The translations under genes were made by a program, and so were the position numbers. Below, one piece after another: positions 6,756 to 14,800 of a stretch of DNA of 14,800 nt (positions are counted from its first letter, which is position 1; each line of letters starts with the position of its first letter). Location of the stretch: the NCBI GenBank assembly GCA_021845705.1, contig JAJZVJ010000015.1, positions 1 to 14,800 of the forward strand, written 5' to 3'. Source of the DNA: a bacterium (lineage in GTDB: Bacteria > Elusimicrobiota > Elusimicrobia > Elusimicrobiales > UBA9959). The notes under the pieces were generated by a model that was not told the DNA's origin, did no database searches, and was given only the letters and a program-made list of their open reading frames with translations.

Positions 6756-6801
6756 TTGGCGCGCTGCGCTATATTTAATAGACTAGAGACGGATTTACAC
6801 G

Positions 6802-8100
6802 ATGAAAACCATGAGCGGGGAATTCCCTAAAACCTATATCCTGCCGTACCAGCTGGGGATCTATTTGGCCGTGAACGCCGTGCCGGACGTTTGCCTGGTG
6901 ATAGACGGCCTCAACTGCGTGCTCCCTAAAGTGGACCTGCTGGCCGGCAATCACGACCTGAACTCGACGCTGCTTTCCCCCCTGGGGCGCCACCGCGTGG
7001 TCTGCACCATGACCGGGCCCCTGCCGCAGCACGTGAACCCGGAGGAAAAGATAGCGAGGCTCCTGGGCTCCGCCGCCGAAGAAGGCTACGGGGCCGTGCT
7101 GGTCACCGGGCTTCCCTTCATGAACCTGGCCGGGATGGATTACGCGGGCATCGCCTCCGGGCTCCGCGCCGGGGCCCCGGTCGCCGCAGTGCCGGCGCTC
7201 TCGATGGAAGAGGACTGGCTGGACGGCTACGACCGAACGCTGGAAGCGCTGGTCTCGCTGCTGCCGTCAAAAAAGACCGCCAAGAAGAAGCGTTCCGTGG
7301 CGCTGGCCGGCTACCTTTACGACCGCGGCGAACGGGACCACAAAGCCAACCTCTCCGAACTGAAGCGCCTGCTCTCCCTGGCCGGCCTGGACCTGGCCTG
7401 CGTAATACCCGGAGGCGGTGATCTCAAGTCCTGGCGCCGCGCCCTGTCGGCCGAACTTATAGTTTCATTGCCCTACGGCCGCCGCGCCGCGGCGCGCCTG
7501 GCCGCGATGTCGGGGGCGCGGCTTATAGAGACCGGCCTGCCGGTAGGGCTCGCGGGGACTTCCTCCTGGCTGGCCGCGGTCCGCAAGGCAGCCGGCCTTA
7601 AAGGCCCGCTCCCGCCCGCCCTGGCGGAGGAGGAGAAAAAAGCGGCCCGCGGCTTATCCGGGGCCCTGGGCCTTCTCGCGCACGGCGGCCTTGTCTTCGC
7701 GGGCGACCCCCACCTTTTTACGGCGGCGGCCAACTTCGCGCGGGAGCTGGGCATGCGTGTCCCGGCGGCTTTTCTCAACACTCGCAGCCGGCCCCTGGCG
7801 CCCGGTCCCGCCACACGGGTCCTGATGTTCTCCCCGCCGGTCGCGGCCGCGGCGAAGGCGCTTGAAGGGCTGGGAGATTACGACAGGCCCAGCCTCGCCC
7901 TTTGCGATTCTTTCGCCCGCTCGGAAGGCCTTGCGGGCGGCGCCCAGTATGTGGAATTCGGCTTCCCCTCCTATTCCCGCCATTGCCTCAACGACGAGCC
8001 TTTCATGGGCTACGCGGGCGCCCGGGCGCTGGCCGGCCGCCTGCTTAACGCGGCGCTGGAACGGGCCGCGCGCACCCGCGTGGAGGCGCGCGCTTTATGA
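6802..8100 (+). CDS. Stand-alone nitrogenase component-1-like protein (NifD/NifK superfamily)
   Basis: 432 residues of the Oxidored_nitro fold (NifD/K/E/N, BchN/B, CfbD relatives). Seen: an N-terminal domain with C31, C39 and C68 (HRVVCTMTGP, the HRV...TGP pattern of these subunits), then VLVTGLPF. The middle Rossmann part has ETGLPVGLAGTSSWL (243-257), matching the conserved 'Pro-x-Gly...Thr...WL' segment, and VFAGDPHLFTAAANFARELGM (298-318), matching the 'GDP...ELGM' segment. The C-terminal EFGFPSYSRH...FMGYAGARAL is followed by a helix, as in NifK/NifN. The usual Cys and His pair that holds FeMo-co in NifD is not recognisable, so a molybdenum-nitrogenase role is unlikely. The three cysteines could bind an Fe-S cluster at the interface with the partner. 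The stop overlaps the next start in an ATGA (8097-8100), so the two proteins should be made together. Substrate unknown. Confidence 0.87.
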   Translation: MKTMSGEFPKTYILPYQLGIYLAVNAVPDVCLVIDGLNCVLPKVDLLAGNHDLNSTLLSPLGRHRVVCTMTGPLPQHVNPEEKIARLLGSAAEEGYGAVLVTGLPFMNLAGMDYAGIASGLRAGAPVAAVPALSMEEDWLDGYDRTLEALVSLLPSKKTAKKKRSVALAGYLYDRGERDHKANLSELKRLLSLAGLDLACVIPGGGDLKSWRRALSAELIVSLPYGRRAAARLAAMSGARLIETGLPVGLAGTSSWLAAVRKAAGLKGPLPPALAEEEKKAARGLSGALGLLAHGGLVFAGDPHLFTAAANFARELGMRVPAAFLNTRSRPLAPGPATRVLMFSPPVAAAAKALEGLGDYDRPSLALCDSFARSEGLAGGAQYVEFGFPSYSRHCLNDEPFMGYAGARALAGRLLNAALERAARTRVEARAL

Positions 8101-10625
8101 AGAACGTAGAGAGCGTGGTCTTTTTCGGCAAAGGCGGCATAGGGAAAAGTACTCTGGCTTCCAATGTCTCTTCCATCCTTGCCGCCGGCGGCGGAAAGGT
8201 GCTGCACATAGGCTGCGACCCGAAGATGGATTCCACGCTGGCGCTGGCCGGCAGGCATATCCCCCCTTTCAGCGGCTCTCCGGGGCCGGACGCCGAAGCC
8301 CGCCTGCGCGGGTTCATACAACCGGCCGCCGTTAAAGGCGTTTACTGCGTGGAGGCCGGCGGCCCGCAGGCCGGGGTCGGCTGCGCCGGGGCCGGGATAG
8401 GCGCGCTGCTGGAAACCATAAAAGGCGCCGGGATCCTGGAGCAGGACGGCTACACCGCGGCGGTCTTCGACGTGCTCGGCGACGTGGTCTGCGGCGGCTT
8501 CGCCGCCCCGCTCAGGCGCGGCTTCGCGAAGAAAGTGGTCATCGTCACCTCGGAAGACATCCTCTCCCTTTATTCCGCCAACAGGCTGATCCTGATGGTG
8601 CAGAATTTCGCCAGGAACGGCGTCTGGCTGGCGGGCCTCGCCGTGAACTGCAGGGACGCCGCGGGAGCCAAGACCGCCGCCGAGTTCGCGGCCGCCGTTA
8701 ACGCCCGCGTGCTGGGGGTGATCCCGCGCGACAAAGCGGTAGCCGCCGCGGAGCGGCGGCGCGTGCCGGCGGCGCTGGCCTACCCCAAAAGCGCTTTCGC
8801 GGGAGCGGCGGTAAGGCTCGCTCTGGCCATAAGCGGGGCTGTTCCGCAGAAGAAGCCGCCGCGGGCCATGAGCGACGCGGAATTCTCCTCTTTCATAGCG
8901 GGCCGGGCCCCGGCGGCCAGGCCGGCCCCGGCGGCGGCTAAGAAAACAACGGCGCGGCCGCGTATCGGCGTAGCCGCGGCGCTGCTGAACGCCAACCTTA
9001 AGCCGGCCGGGATAGAAGGCGGGCAGATCCTCTGCGACCGGCCCGCGGCCGGAGGGGTAGCCCGCATAGTTCTCGCCCGGGCCGGCTCGGGGACCGCCGG
9101 CTGGCTGCAGATCTCGGACTGGGCGGCCTGCATACACCCGTCTTCGGCCGTCAAGGCCGCCGGGGAATTGAACCTGGCGGACGCCGTTTCCGGACTTGGC
9201 GGCTATACATTCGGGGAATTGCTGGAATATTTCGGGGTCGGCGGCTCGTTCTACGAAACGATAGGCTCCCTCGGCGACGCTTCAAATTTCTCGGATAACC
9301 CGGCCGCGGAGACCGGGGCCGCCCCCCGCCGGCCGCATATGGGCGCGGGGCAGTGGTACCGTTTCCTTTTCCCGCCCAATCTCTCCGGGCTTGTAATACC
9401 GCCCGACCTGACCGTGGTGGAGCACGGCGACAGCGAATGCCGTTTCTGCGACTCTTCCGGGGGGCCGCTGGGGTTTTTCGGGACCGCCGCCGGGGCCCCG
9501 CTGGCCCTGGCGAAGGAGCGGAGCAACGTTTTTTCCACCGATTTCGGAACGGTAGAGGCGCTGGCCGGCGACGGGGCGCTGGTCAAAAGGTCGCTGGAAG
9601 CCGCCGCCGCAGCCGCCGGGCCCGGCGGGCTGGTGGAGTTTTACACCACCTGCGGACCCATGCTGCTGGCCGGGGATACCGCTTCCGAGGCCGAGGCCGT
9701 AGAGAAAAAATACGGCGTAAAGATACAGCGGGAAAATTACAACAGCTACGAGGAATATTCCAGGGTAAAGGCCGGCGCGCGCTCGGCCCTGATCGGCGCC
9801 GGGATAGCGCGCCTGAAAAAAGCCGGCGCGCGCCCGGTTTTCGACGCGGCGTTCTTCAGGTACCCTGAGAGCGGGCGGCTTCGCTCCCTGCTGGAAAGCG
9901 CCGGGATAAAGGCAGCCCCGGAAGGGCAGGATTTCTACGCCGCGCTGGTTTCGGCCAGGCTTATTGTGCTGCCCGCATATGACGCGGCCCTTTGCCCCGC
10001 GCTGGACGGGGCCGGTATTAAGTGGCTGGTCCCGTCCCGGCCCTACGGTTTTGCCGGCACAAAAGCCTGCCTTACGGAAATTTTCCTGGCCCTCGGCCTG
10101 GCCCCTTCGGGAGTCCCAGAGCCGTCTCCGGCGCAGCTCGAATTACGGAAGGAACTGGCCTTGCGCGCGCGGTCTTTCAGCGCCGGTCTGGTTGCGGAGC
10201 CGCAGGATATTGACGCCATCGCGGGAGGCGAGCTCGCTTACGGCCTGCCCCTGGCGGCGGAGGCCGGGTTCGGCCTGAGGCTGCTGGTCCGCCTTGACGA
10301 TAAGGCCGGCAGACAGGCCTCGGCTAAAGCCGCCGGCGCCCTGTCCTCCGCCCTTAAGGCGCGCAGTTTTGAAACCGTATTTTTTTCCAGTCCGGCGGAG
10401 CTGGAACGGCTTTTGGCGCGGCCGGAGGGGATGCGGCTGGTCTATTCCGACCTGCTCCGGGACCCGCGGGTGCTTGCCGCCGGCAAAAACCCTTTTTCCT
10501 CAAAAATTTTTGAGCCGGGTTACGACGGGGCTCTTGAATCGGCGAGACGCCTGCTGGAACTTTGCGACTGGAACTTCAGCCGGAAGTATTTAGCCGGGAC
10601 ACGGCAACCTCCCCATAAAGCCTGA
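8097..10625 (+). CDS. Fusion of a NifH-type Fe protein with a nitrogenase component-1-like domain
   Basis: 842 residues. Residues 1-250 are a complete NifH/BchL-family ATPase: P-loop GKGGIGKST (11-19), GCDPKMDST (39-47), cluster ligand C96 in GVGCAGAG, cluster ligand C132 in FDVLGDVVCGGFAAP, and VTSEDILSLYSANRL (150-164). All catalytic and cluster residues are present. The ADP-ribosylated arginine of NifH (after GCAG) is Ala99 here. Residues about 252-288 are an Ala/Pro/Lys-rich linker. Residues about 289-842 form a component-1-like region with VVEHGDSECRFC (C448, C451), STDFGTVEALAGD (480-492) and EFYTTCGPMLLAGD (514-527, C519). These match the HGP..C, 'T-D...GG' and TTC...GD segments of NifD/NifK/BchN. 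The C-terminus (700-842) is more diverged. It is coupled to the preceding component-1-like gene. Electron transfer would be intramolecular or between like chains. Substrate unknown. Confidence 0.88.
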   Translation: MKNVESVVFFGKGGIGKSTLASNVSSILAAGGGKVLHIGCDPKMDSTLALAGRHIPPFSGSPGPDAEARLRGFIQPAAVKGVYCVEAGGPQAGVGCAGAGIGALLETIKGAGILEQDGYTAAVFDVLGDVVCGGFAAPLRRGFAKKVVIVTSEDILSLYSANRLILMVQNFARNGVWLAGLAVNCRDAAGAKTAAEFAAAVNARVLGVIPRDKAVAAAERRRVPAALAYPKSAFAGAAVRLALAISGAVPQKKPPRAMSDAEFSSFIAGRAPAARPAPAAAKKTTARPRIGVAAALLNANLKPAGIEGGQILCDRPAAGGVARIVLARAGSGTAGWLQISDWAACIHPSSAVKAAGELNLADAVSGLGGYTFGELLEYFGVGGSFYETIGSLGDASNFSDNPAAETGAAPRRPHMGAGQWYRFLFPPNLSGLVIPPDLTVVEHGDSECRFCDSSGGPLGFFGTAAGAPLALAKERSNVFSTDFGTVEALAGDGALVKRSLEAAAAAAGPGGLVEFYTTCGPMLLAGDTASEAEAVEKKYGVKIQRENYNSYEEYSRVKAGARSALIGAGIARLKKAGARPVFDAAFFRYPESGRLRSLLESAGIKAAPEGQDFYAALVSARLIVLPAYDAALCPALDGAGIKWLVPSRPYGFAGTKACLTEIFLALGLAPSGVPEPSPAQLELRKELALRARSFSAGLVAEPQDIDAIAGGELAYGLPLAAEAGFGLRLLVRLDDKAGRQASAKAAGALSSALKARSFETVFFSSPAELERLLARPEGMRLVYSDLLRDPRVLAAGKNPFSSKIFEPGYDGALESARRLLELCDWNFSRKYLAGTRQPPHKA

Positions 10626-10631
10626 GGGCCT

Positions 10632-12671
10632 TCAACGCCCCGCCCCGCCGCCTGCGGCCGGGACCTGTTCGAACAAGCCGCGGCTGAAATTTTTCCTGAA
10701 AAAGAATTCCGGGTTTTTTCCCGATATCTCCCTGAAAGGTATCAGGGCTTTTTCTTTGTCGCCCGCGGCCAGGTCGCTCACCAGCGCGCGGTACTCCGGA
10801 GGCAATGCGGCGCCGTGGAGTTTTTCCGCGCCTGCAAGTTCTTTTAACGCCGCCGCCCCTTCTTTGCGCGCGGCGCGTGAAAGGGCCAGCATGTAGCGGC
10901 ACTTAAGACAGGAAGGATCTGCTTCGGCCGCCAGACCGAATTTTTTCGCGGCTTCACCCATGTTCCCGGAATCCGCCGCGCAGGCGCCAGCTACGGACTC
11001 CAGGTAGGCCCTGTCGCGGCCTTTTTCCTCTAATCGGTAAAAACCTATAGTAAGCAGCACCGGCTCGCGCGTTTCGGTGACACGGCCGGAAAAGAACGTA
11101 TAGGGCAGGTGCCTGAAAGAGGCGGTCTTCCAGGCGGAGGACGGCGGGCCCGCGGCCAGCGCCGCCTGTTCCAGCGGAAGGGTTTCCGAATCCGAAAAGA
11201 TAAAGGGTTGCGGAGAAACGTATTTCATCAGGCAGCGCCCCGCGTTGTCCGCGCAGTTCGGCAGCCGCGGAAAATATTTATTTACAAGGTCCGCGCGCGA
11301 ATCCGAGCGGCTGTATACCGGCGGCGCCATTACGCAGCCGCGCGGCCAGGCCCGCTGCGCCCCCGCGAGGAACTCCAGCTCCCTGTCGTTAGTCCTTAAC
11401 TCGCCGTTATAGGCCAGCGCGGTGCGGGCGTTAAGGGCGAAGTAAACCGCAGCGGCGCCCAGGCAGAAAGCCGCGAAATAGCGCTTGCCGCCGCGGACCG
11501 AACCCGCGGCCCGTTCCGCCCCGTCCAGCGCCAACGCGAAAAGCAGCGTAAAGGGCAGGAAAAAATACAGCTGGTGCCGCATGAAATGCAGCGGGTAAAA
11601 ATCCATGGGCTGGAAAATGACGGAAAAATAACAGATCCAGAGCGCGAGCGCGGCGAAAGTTCCCGCGCGGACCCAGGCACGGTTCTTGTCCGCAAGGCAG
11701 CCCGCCGCGACTCCGGCGGCCGCGGCCGCCATGAGCGCCAGGCACAGCGCCGCGCCGGCGGGCGGTGAAGAAAGGTCCAGGCTGCCGTTGGCCGCCGATA
11801 CCGCCGGGGACAGGCCGGCGATTATCCCCAGGTTCCTGCTGACCAGCTGGTACAGGAGGTTCCCCAGCGGGTGTATGGAACCGCTTACCTGCTGCGCCGG
11901 GTTGAAGGATAAAGAGTGCACGGCCCAGGCCGAAACGGGCACGGCCCAGGCCGCTAACACGGCAAGGTTGAGGGGTTTAAGCAGAGAGCGGTCCCCGGAG
12001 TATATTTTAGCCGCCGCGAGGCCGCCAAGCAGAAGCAGGTTGGCGGGAAGAAATTCTATCCTGGCGCTTATTACCAGCACCAGGGAACTCATTATCCAGG
12101 CCAGGGCGGCCGGCCCCGCTTCAGCCGCGGCCCAGGCGTTCACGATAGCCAGCAGCGAAGTCAGCCAGATGAACAGGTTGGCGGAAGTTGTTGAAAAAGA
12201 GGAGGCGTTAAGCGGGGAGAGGAAGTTCAGGAACAAGAACGCCGTAGCGGCCGCCGCCGCCGCGAGCCCGGCGCCGAGCCTGCGCAGACCGGTGAAGAAC
12301 ACGAAGATAGAGAAAACCTGCAGCAGCCTGTTCTTCCAGAGTATAGCCAGGAGCGAGTACCCGCTGAGCAGGTCGGAGACCGCGTCCGTGAACAACGGGG
12401 AGACTTCCTTGAACATCAGCATGCTCCCGGGCCTCCTGGTGAAGAATTCCTGTCCGAGGTAGAGGAAGTCGTGGTTATTGTCGTAACCGCCGCGCGCGGG
12501 AAGCAGGGCCGAGAGCCCCACCGCCAGGGCGGCCACCGCCGCCATGGCGAGCCAGGCCGCGGCCCGTGAAGGTTCGAGTCCGTGCCAGTCGCGCGCGGAC
12601 CGGTACAGGAAAAAAAGGTTCAGCCCCCAGCAGAGGATGACGCTGTAATGCAGGAAATAGTCGTAAGCCAT
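10632..12671 (-). CDS. Polytopic GT-C-like membrane protein with TPR-like C-terminal tail
   Basis: 679 residues. The first about 400 are largely hydrophobic, with around ten membrane segments. The first large outside loop after the second helix has acidic residues (GYDNNHDF, 63-70), as in glycosyltransferase-C enzymes that use lipid-linked sugars. Other conserved-looking loop residues include SARIEF and HFMRHQLYFF. The last third is soluble and includes a TPR-like helical pair (roughly 555-630: AADSGNMGEAAKKFGLAAEADP), with cysteines C-L-K-C just after it. It could be a glycosyltransferase acting on lipid or cell-surface glycans; the specific sugar and acceptor are not visible. No clear SD precedes 12671, but a perfect TATAAT lies about 40 bases upstream. 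It converges with the nitrogenase-like operon, leaving only six bases between stops, so it is probably unrelated to it. Confidence 0.75.
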   Translation of the reverse strand: MAYDYFLHYSVILCWGLNLFFLYRSARDWHGLEPSRAAAWLAMAAVAALAVGLSALLPARGGYDNNHDFLYLGQEFFTRRPGSMLMFKEVSPLFTDAVSDLLSGYSLLAILWKNRLLQVFSIFVFFTGLRRLGAGLAAAAAATAFLFLNFLSPLNASSFSTTSANLFIWLTSLLAIVNAWAAAEAGPAALAWIMSSLVLVISARIEFLPANLLLLGGLAAAKIYSGDRSLLKPLNLAVLAAWAVPVSAWAVHSLSFNPAQQVSGSIHPLGNLLYQLVSRNLGIIAGLSPAVSAANGSLDLSSPPAGAALCLALMAAAAAGVAAGCLADKNRAWVRAGTFAALALWICYFSVIFQPMDFYPLHFMRHQLYFFLPFTLLFALALDGAERAAGSVRGGKRYFAAFCLGAAAVYFALNARTALAYNGELRTNDRELEFLAGAQRAWPRGCVMAPPVYSRSDSRADLVNKYFPRLPNCADNAGRCLMKYVSPQPFIFSDSETLPLEQAALAAGPPSSAWKTASFRHLPYTFFSGRVTETREPVLLTIGFYRLEEKGRDRAYLESVAGACAADSGNMGEAAKKFGLAAEADPSCLKCRYMLALSRAARKEGAAALKELAGAEKLHGAALPPEYRALVSDLAAGDKEKALIPFREISGKNPEFFFRKNFSRGLFEQVPAAGGGAGR

Positions 12672-12915
12672 GTCAGCCGCGCCGCGGCCCGGAGCCGGCG
12701 CGTATACTAATTATAACACAGGTCCCCGGGCGCTATCCGCGCTTACCCCGCGCGGCGCGGGGATATTTCCGCGGCCGCTTTCCCCGCGGCCGGGCCGTGC
12801 CGGCCGCCGCCGGAATTAAAATGCGTGTTTACCGGGAGCCCCAAAAATTATTTAATTAACAGGTGGCCGCTTTCTAAGCCGTCAACTTAACCAGCGCGAA
12901 GCACCCGGAGTTAAT
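12672..12915. promoter_or_regulatory. Divergent intergenic region with GC-rich hairpins
   Basis: 244 bases between divergent starts. A perfect TATAAT at 12715-12710 (minus strand) is a candidate -10 for the 12671 gene, without a good -35. GC-rich hairpins lie at 12746-12762 (CCCCGC/GCGGGG, 5-base loop) and 12772-12792 (CGGCCGC/GCGGCCG, 7-base loop). Neither is followed by a T-run. The plus-strand promoter is listed separately. No small gene is seen here. Confidence 0.5.
12828..12856 (+). promoter_or_regulatory. Sigma-70-type promoter of the ACT-domain gene
   Basis: TTTACC (12828-12833) and TTTAAT (12851-12856) are separated by exactly 17 bases. The -35 matches TTGACA at 4 of 6 and the -10 matches TATAAT at 5 of 6. 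The expected start of transcription is near 12863, giving a leader of about 50 bases before the ATG at 12916. Confidence 0.6.
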
Positions 12916-13326
12916 ATGTCCGTAAAACTTATCAGGCAATACACCGTGTTCCTTCCAAATGTCCCCGGAGCGCTCTCCAAATTCGTGGAGCTGTTCGCCA
13001 ACGAGGGGATAAACATAATTGGCATAGCCTCGGAGATACGCGACGATTCCGGGGTGGTGCGCGTGGCCGTGGACACGGACCGCAAAGTGAGCCACGTCCT
13101 TACGGGCGCCGGCTTTACCACCATAGAAACCCCCATGATCTCGCTGGAACTCCCGGACAGGCCCGGCCAGATGCTGCACCTTACCCGCGTGCTCGGCGAG
13201 AACAGCATAAATATAACCACCGTCTACGGCACCGCCATGGGCGGCTCCAACAGCCGCCTGTTGTTGAACGCCTCCGACATAGACAAGGCCTACGAAATAC
13301 TTAAGACGGAGATGGACGCGAAATAA
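12916..13326 (+). CDS. Double ACT-domain protein
   Basis: 136 residues made of two ACT domains in tandem (about 5-68 and 72-134). Each starts with the strand-then-'PG' signature (VFLPNVPGALSKFVELFANEGINI and LELPDRPGQMLHLTRVLGENSINI), in which the helix after PG forms the amino-acid-binding face. There is no catalytic domain, so it is a stand-alone sensor or regulatory subunit that binds an amino acid or similar small ligand, like other COG4747-type proteins. CGGAG (12906-12910) lies five bases before the ATG. It has its own promoter and terminator, so it is monocistronic. The ligand and partner enzyme cannot be read from sequence. Confidence 0.92.
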   Translation: MSVKLIRQYTVFLPNVPGALSKFVELFANEGINIIGIASEIRDDSGVVRVAVDTDRKVSHVLTGAGFTTIETPMISLELPDRPGQMLHLTRVLGENSINITTVYGTAMGGSNSRLLLNASDIDKAYEILKTEMDAK

Positions 13327-13345
13327 AGCGTACCCGCAGGCAGAG

Positions 13346-13379
13346 AAGGACCGCCGGAGCAGCCGGCGGTCCTTTTTTT
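13346..13379 (+). terminator. Intrinsic terminator after the ACT-domain gene
   Basis: A perfect 12-bp stem (AAGGACCGCCGG at 13346-13357, complement at 13363-13374) with a 5-base loop (AGCAG) runs directly into seven Ts. It starts 20 bases after the stop of the ACT gene. On the minus strand, after ettA, the hairpin is followed only by a short pyrimidine run, so it is a weaker stop for that side. Confidence 0.93.
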
Positions 13380-13404
13380 ACAGACCTCCCCCCGGTCCGC
13401 TATT

Positions 13405-14800
<1,396 letters not shown>

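Larger units (their letters stand above)
6586..6801. promoter_or_regulatory. Divergent control region between the ACH-repeat operon and the nitrogenase-like operon
   Basis: 216 bases between two divergent starts. For the minus strand, TATTAT at 6666-6661 is a candidate -10 about 75 bases before the 6585 start. For the plus strand, an AT-rich TATATTTAATA at 6770-6780 is the only -10-like stretch near the 6802 start, and the adjacent SD is weak. The region also holds two hairpins (6669-6683 and 6689-6720) and a 13-base tandem repeat (6730-6755), which could be operators. No convincing -35 hexamer accompanies either -10, so transcription may depend on an activator. No sigma-54 signature with correct spacing is seen. 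Confidence 0.45.

Noticed and set aside
6756..6771. Sigma-54 (-24/-12) promoter for the nitrogenase-like operon
   Set aside because: A TTGGCGCG stretch resembles the -24 half, but no GC doublet lies ten bases after its GG, so the required spacing fails.
8010..9137. Long open frame on the minus strand opposite the NifH-like region
   Set aside because: It is Arg/Gly/Pro-rich with no family resemblance, while the plus strand has complete NifH motifs.
6802..10625. A genuine molybdenum nitrogenase (nifHDK)
   Set aside because: Gene order, the fusion, the unrecognisable FeMo-co ligands and the absence of nifENB in the window do not fit.
12746..12792. GC-rich hairpins as terminators or an origin
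   Set aside because: There is no T-run and there are no iterons or DnaA-box cluster. They are short palindromes expected in GC-rich spacers.

Overview
**Organism and setting.** This is a GC-rich, gene-dense bacterial segment with Ala/Gly-rich proteins. The genes have mostly Shine-Dalgarno-led starts and ATGA overlaps between partners. Nothing here fixes the taxonomy. A nitrogenase-like paralog set beside radical SAM and Fe-S assembly genes in an anaerobe-type genome would fit Elusimicrobiota or a related little-cultured phylum, but that is an inference.

**Layout.** (1) Positions 1-1800, minus strand: nifU (full three-domain type), then a strongly structured 190-base spacer, then nifS (cut by the left window edge). 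(2) Positions 1910-6585, minus strand: a tight four-gene operon. In order of transcription it holds a small integral membrane protein, a secreted/membrane-anchored protein ending in nine tetrapeptides of the type [S/D/G]-A-C-H, a radical SAM/SPASM protein with a PqqD-like N-terminus, and a second membrane protein. (3) Positions 6586-6801: a 216-base divergent control region with two hairpins and a perfect 13-base tandem repeat. (4) Positions 6802-10625, plus strand: a two-gene nitrogenase-like operon. The first gene is a stand-alone component-1 (NifD/NifK superfamily) protein. The second fuses a complete NifH-type Fe protein to another component-1-like domain in one 842-residue chain. (5) Positions 10632-12671, minus strand: a polytopic, glycosyltransferase-C-like membrane protein with a TPR-like tail. 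(6) Positions 12916-13326, plus strand: a double-ACT-domain protein with a clear promoter and a clear intrinsic terminator. (7) Positions 13405-14800, minus strand: ettA (ABC-F translation factor), cut by the right window edge.

**How the genes may work together.** NifS and NifU supply sulfur and Fe-S clusters. The window is rich in Fe-S clients: the NifH-type [4Fe-4S] ATPase, possible cluster sites in the two component-1-like domains, and the radical SAM/SPASM enzyme with up to three [4Fe-4S] clusters. The Cys-His repeat protein and the adjacent RRE-containing radical SAM enzyme look like a substrate/maturase pair of the RiPP kind. Topology would place the repeat tail in the cytoplasm, where the enzyme acts. 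The nitrogenase-like operon starts divergently from this cluster and could share its control region. The two candidates for an undescribed system are (a) the ACH-repeat/radical SAM membrane cluster and (b) the NifH::component-1 fusion with its partner. Whether they form one pathway cannot be decided from this sequence.
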